Assembly: GCA_020061355.1 (NCBI GenBank)
Contig: JAGUYK010000044.1
Span: 124,001 to 188,000 of the forward strand
Length of the DNA: 64,000 bases
Direction: 5' to 3'
From: Ignavibacteriales bacterium
GTDB taxonomy: Bacteria > Bacteroidota > Ignavibacteria > Ignavibacteriales > Melioribacteraceae
Shown: positions 62,123-64,000 of the stretch, in pieces
How positions within the stretch are numbered: position 1 is the stretch's first letter
Layout: each line of letters starts with the position of its first letter
Notes under the pieces: generated by a model
What the model was told of the DNA's origin: nothing
What the model saw: the letters and a program-made list of their open reading frames with translations, nothing else
The model's database searches: none
Made by a program: the position numbers and the translations under genes

Positions 62123-63499
62123 ATGTTTAATATTGATATAGAACTTATAAAAAAATACGATCGTCCCGGGCCGAGGTATACAAGTTATCCGACTGCTCCA
62201 CAGTTCAATGATTCATTTACGCCGGATAAATACTTGGACGAAGTGATCCGTACCAACAATCACACTAAACCTCCTGATCTTTCATTGTATTTTCATATTC
62301 CATTCTGCGATACGCTCTGCTACTTCTGCGGCTGTAATATGATTATCACGCGGAACCGTGATAGAATAAAGGAATATATTAAGTATGTTAAAAATGAGAT
62401 TGATCTCCTGCGTTCATACATTATTAATGGGCGCAAGGTTGTACAATTGCACTGGGGCGGTGGAACTCCCACTCACCTTAACCCTGATGAGATAAATGAC
62501 TTAAAATCATATATCAATGCTAACTTCACATTTTCTGCAAGTGCAGAGGAAGGATGCGAAATTGATCCGCGCGGATTAACAAAAGAGCATTTAGAAGCTT
62601 TAAGAAACAGCGGATTCAATAGAATCAGCATGGGTGTTCAGGACTTCAACGAAAAAGTACAGCAAGCGGTTAATAGAATTCAGCCCGAAGATATGACACG
62701 TCAAGTCGTCTATTGGGTAAGGGAACTGAACTTCCAGAGTATTAATCTCGATTTAATTTATGGACTACCATTCCAATCGGCAGATTCATTTGCCAAAACT
62801 GTTGATGCAATAATTGATATTTCGCCTGACCGTATAGCTGTATTCAATTATGCTCATGTACCGTGGATGAAAAAGCATATGGCACTTATTAAACCCGAGG
62901 ATTTGCCTCAGCCGGAAGAGAAACTACAGATACTTAAAATGACAATCGAGAAACTTACTTCTGCCGGATACATTTTTATTGGAATGGACCATTTTGCAAA
63001 ACCGGATGATGAACTGGCAATCGCTTTAAGAGACAAAAAGTTATATCGAAATTTCCAGGGTTACAGTACACATGCCGGAGCGGATCTGTACGGTTTTGGC
63101 ATTACAAGCATCAGCCAGATAGGAAAGTGCTACGCTCAAAATGTTAAAAAGGAAAACGAATATTTCAAACTTCTTAATAATAATACTTTACCAATTGAAC
63201 GCGGGTATTATTTAAACGACGACGATTTATTACGCAGACATGTTATTACACGCATAATGTGTGATTTTGAATTAGATTTTTTGGAAATCGAAAATAAATT
63301 TAAAATTGAATTCGAAAAATATTTCGCTGTTAGTCTAGAAGGATTGAAAGAGTTTTTTGATGATCAATTAATTTTAATTAAAAACCGGAAATTAATTGTA
63401 ACACAAATGGGCAGATTGCTGATAAGAAACATTGCAATGTGTTTCGACTGGTATATCGAACAAAAGGCAGATAAAGCTAAATATTCAAGAACGGTATAA
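62123..63499 (+). CDS. hemN: Oxygen-independent coproporphyrinogen III oxidase
   Basis: This 458-residue radical-SAM enzyme converts coproporphyrinogen III to protoporphyrinogen IX without oxygen. The cluster-binding cysteines C62-x3-C66-x2-C69 (FCDTLCYFCGC) are followed by C71, as in authentic HemN and unlike HemW. RYTSYPTAPQF at the N-terminus and HWGGGTPTHL are family marks. FNRISMGVQDFNEKVQ and YGLPFQSADSF complete the radical-SAM barrel. It supports anaerobic heme synthesis for the many cytochromes encoded nearby. Confidence 0.95.
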   Translation: MFNIDIELIKKYDRPGPRYTSYPTAPQFNDSFTPDKYLDEVIRTNNHTKPPDLSLYFHIPFCDTLCYFCGCNMIITRNRDRIKEYIKYVKNEIDLLRSYIINGRKVVQLHWGGGTPTHLNPDEINDLKSYINANFTFSASAEEGCEIDPRGLTKEHLEALRNSGFNRISMGVQDFNEKVQQAVNRIQPEDMTRQVVYWVRELNFQSINLDLIYGLPFQSADSFAKTVDAIIDISPDRIAVFNYAHVPWMKKHMALIKPEDLPQPEEKLQILKMTIEKLTSAGYIFIGMDHFAKPDDELAIALRDKKLYRNFQGYSTHAGADLYGFGITSISQIGKCYAQNVKKENEYFKLLNNNTLPIERGYYLNDDDLLRRHVITRIMCDFELDFLEIENKFKIEFEKYFAVSLEGLKEFFDDQLILIKNRKLIVTQMGRLLIRNIAMCFDWYIEQKADKAKYSRTV

Positions 63500-63500
63500 T

Positions 63501-64000
63501 TCAATCCATCGGTTTTTCAGGTACAGGTGCCGACGTAAAAAACTCATTGTAGAACCGCTCAGTATACTGTTTCATTAACTCTTCCACCCTATTACAATTC
63601 GGCGAAGTCAGAATAAGTCCTGCATGAAATCTTTTCTTTAGTCGCCAGACTACCTCCGGATCATAAAATGAATTCATATCGGGCCATTCCTGTTTGGAGA
63701 GTGATTGCAATATTGCTGAATAATCATTCTTAGCTTGAGGGATTTTATACCTATCATTCAGCTCAAGCTTAGCCCACTCTCTCCAAAGGTTAATACCTGT
63801 TGCATAAAATACAAGATCAGCTAAGTTTGCTCCGCCTACCCTAGCAGAGGTTTCAAGAAAATAAAATTTGCCTTCGTTACTTTTAATAAACTCCGAATGT
63901 GATACTCCTTTCAAAAGACCAAGTGATTTCAATAAATGATCGTTCATACTTATTAATTTTCTCTCATCCTTTGAACCACGCTTCATAGTCCGGCTTGAAA
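63501..64000 (-). CDS. ATP-grasp protein, 5' part beyond window
   Basis: This minus-strand frame stays open to the right edge, so the ATG at 63986 is probably internal. The visible 166 residues are the C-terminal part of an ATP-grasp enzyme: HSEFIKSNEGKFYFLETSARVGGA holds the Mg2+-binding glutamates and the R-x-GG turn, then ADLVFYATGINLWREWAKLE. Such proteins ligate carboxylates to amines or thiols; the substrate cannot be read from this piece. It ends two bases from the convergent hemN stop. Confidence 0.75.
   Translation of the reverse strand, partial: SSRTMKRGSKDERKLISMNDHLLKSLGLLKGVSHSEFIKSNEGKFYFLETSARVGGANLADLVFYATGINLWREWAKLELNDRYKIPQAKNDYSAILQSLSKQEWPDMNSFYDPEVVWRLKKRFHAGLILTSPNCNRVEELMKQYTERFYNEFFTSAPVPEKPMD

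Overview
The window reads as AT-rich chromosome of a Gram-negative, anaerobic or facultatively anaerobic bacterium of the Bacteroidota/Chlorobiota/Ignavibacteriota group, most likely an Ignavibacteria-type organism. This is inferred from gene content, not from a search. The clues are a DUF2723 (GT117) O-glycosylation-type protein, a short Bacteroidota-style AMP nucleosidase, HldD and a heptosyltransferase-like enzyme, TAnnTTTG-like promoter elements, and a large multiheme cytochrome locus. I see no rRNA, tRNA, CRISPR array, prophage or insertion sequence.

Layout. 1-6 kb: a truncated small membrane protein, a NUDIX hydrolase, a four-helix-bundle protein, hldD, and a cobalamin-dependent metH with a GC-rich palindromic insert kept in frame. 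6-14 kb: two DinB-fold proteins, a frameshifted M28 peptidase, a CocE-type hydrolase, a small outer-membrane barrel, a YhcH-family protein, an FKBP isomerase and a DUF1028 protein. 14-18 kb: a NapH-like membrane ferredoxin and a DUF362 protein, then a small membrane protein. 17-28 kb: envelope glycosylation genes, a LOG-family protein, a phospholipase C-like protein, YjbQ, a hybrid histidine kinase, PAP2 and AMP nucleosidase. 28.9-31.0 kb: two cassette-like genes (nitroreductase-like, HNH endonuclease) bounded by attC-like hairpins with unpaired bases, so probably an integron-type cassette cluster with no integrase in view. 31-38 kb: a PIG-L deacetylase, an EamA transporter, a TPP enzyme with a cupin, a PspC protein, a small barrel and a chorismate mutase / prephenate dehydratase / DAHP synthase triple fusion.

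38-56 kb is the most striking part: an electron-transfer locus that very probably carries quinol-derived electrons across both membranes. It has a Cbc/Hmc-like inner-membrane module (four-cluster ferredoxin, NrfD, 13-heme cytochrome) and a CbcL-like fusion (16 CXXCH motifs plus a membrane cytochrome b). It also has a c554-like tetraheme protein, an outer-membrane barrel, a 14-heme cytochrome and two lipoprotein multiheme cytochromes, and it ends with a double-rhodanese lipoprotein. About 65 CXXCH motifs are encoded, plus several CX3CH/CX4CH variants. Embedded in it is a three-gene signalling module: a histidine kinase with a periplasmic c-type heme motif and a zinc-ribbon domain inserted into its ATPase domain, followed by two response regulators whose output domains resemble the H protein of glycine cleavage but lack the lipoyl lysine. 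A sigma-54 activator, GTTTCAC repeats and a textbook -24/-12 promoter sit before the last two electron-transfer genes.

56-63.5 kb is a heme-biosynthesis operon (HemX/CcsA-like, hemA, hemC, hemD, hemE, hemN), which fits the heme demand of the preceding locus. A decayed four-helix-bundle gene flanked by inverted repeats has landed between hemE and hemN. The window ends inside an ATP-grasp gene on the minus strand.
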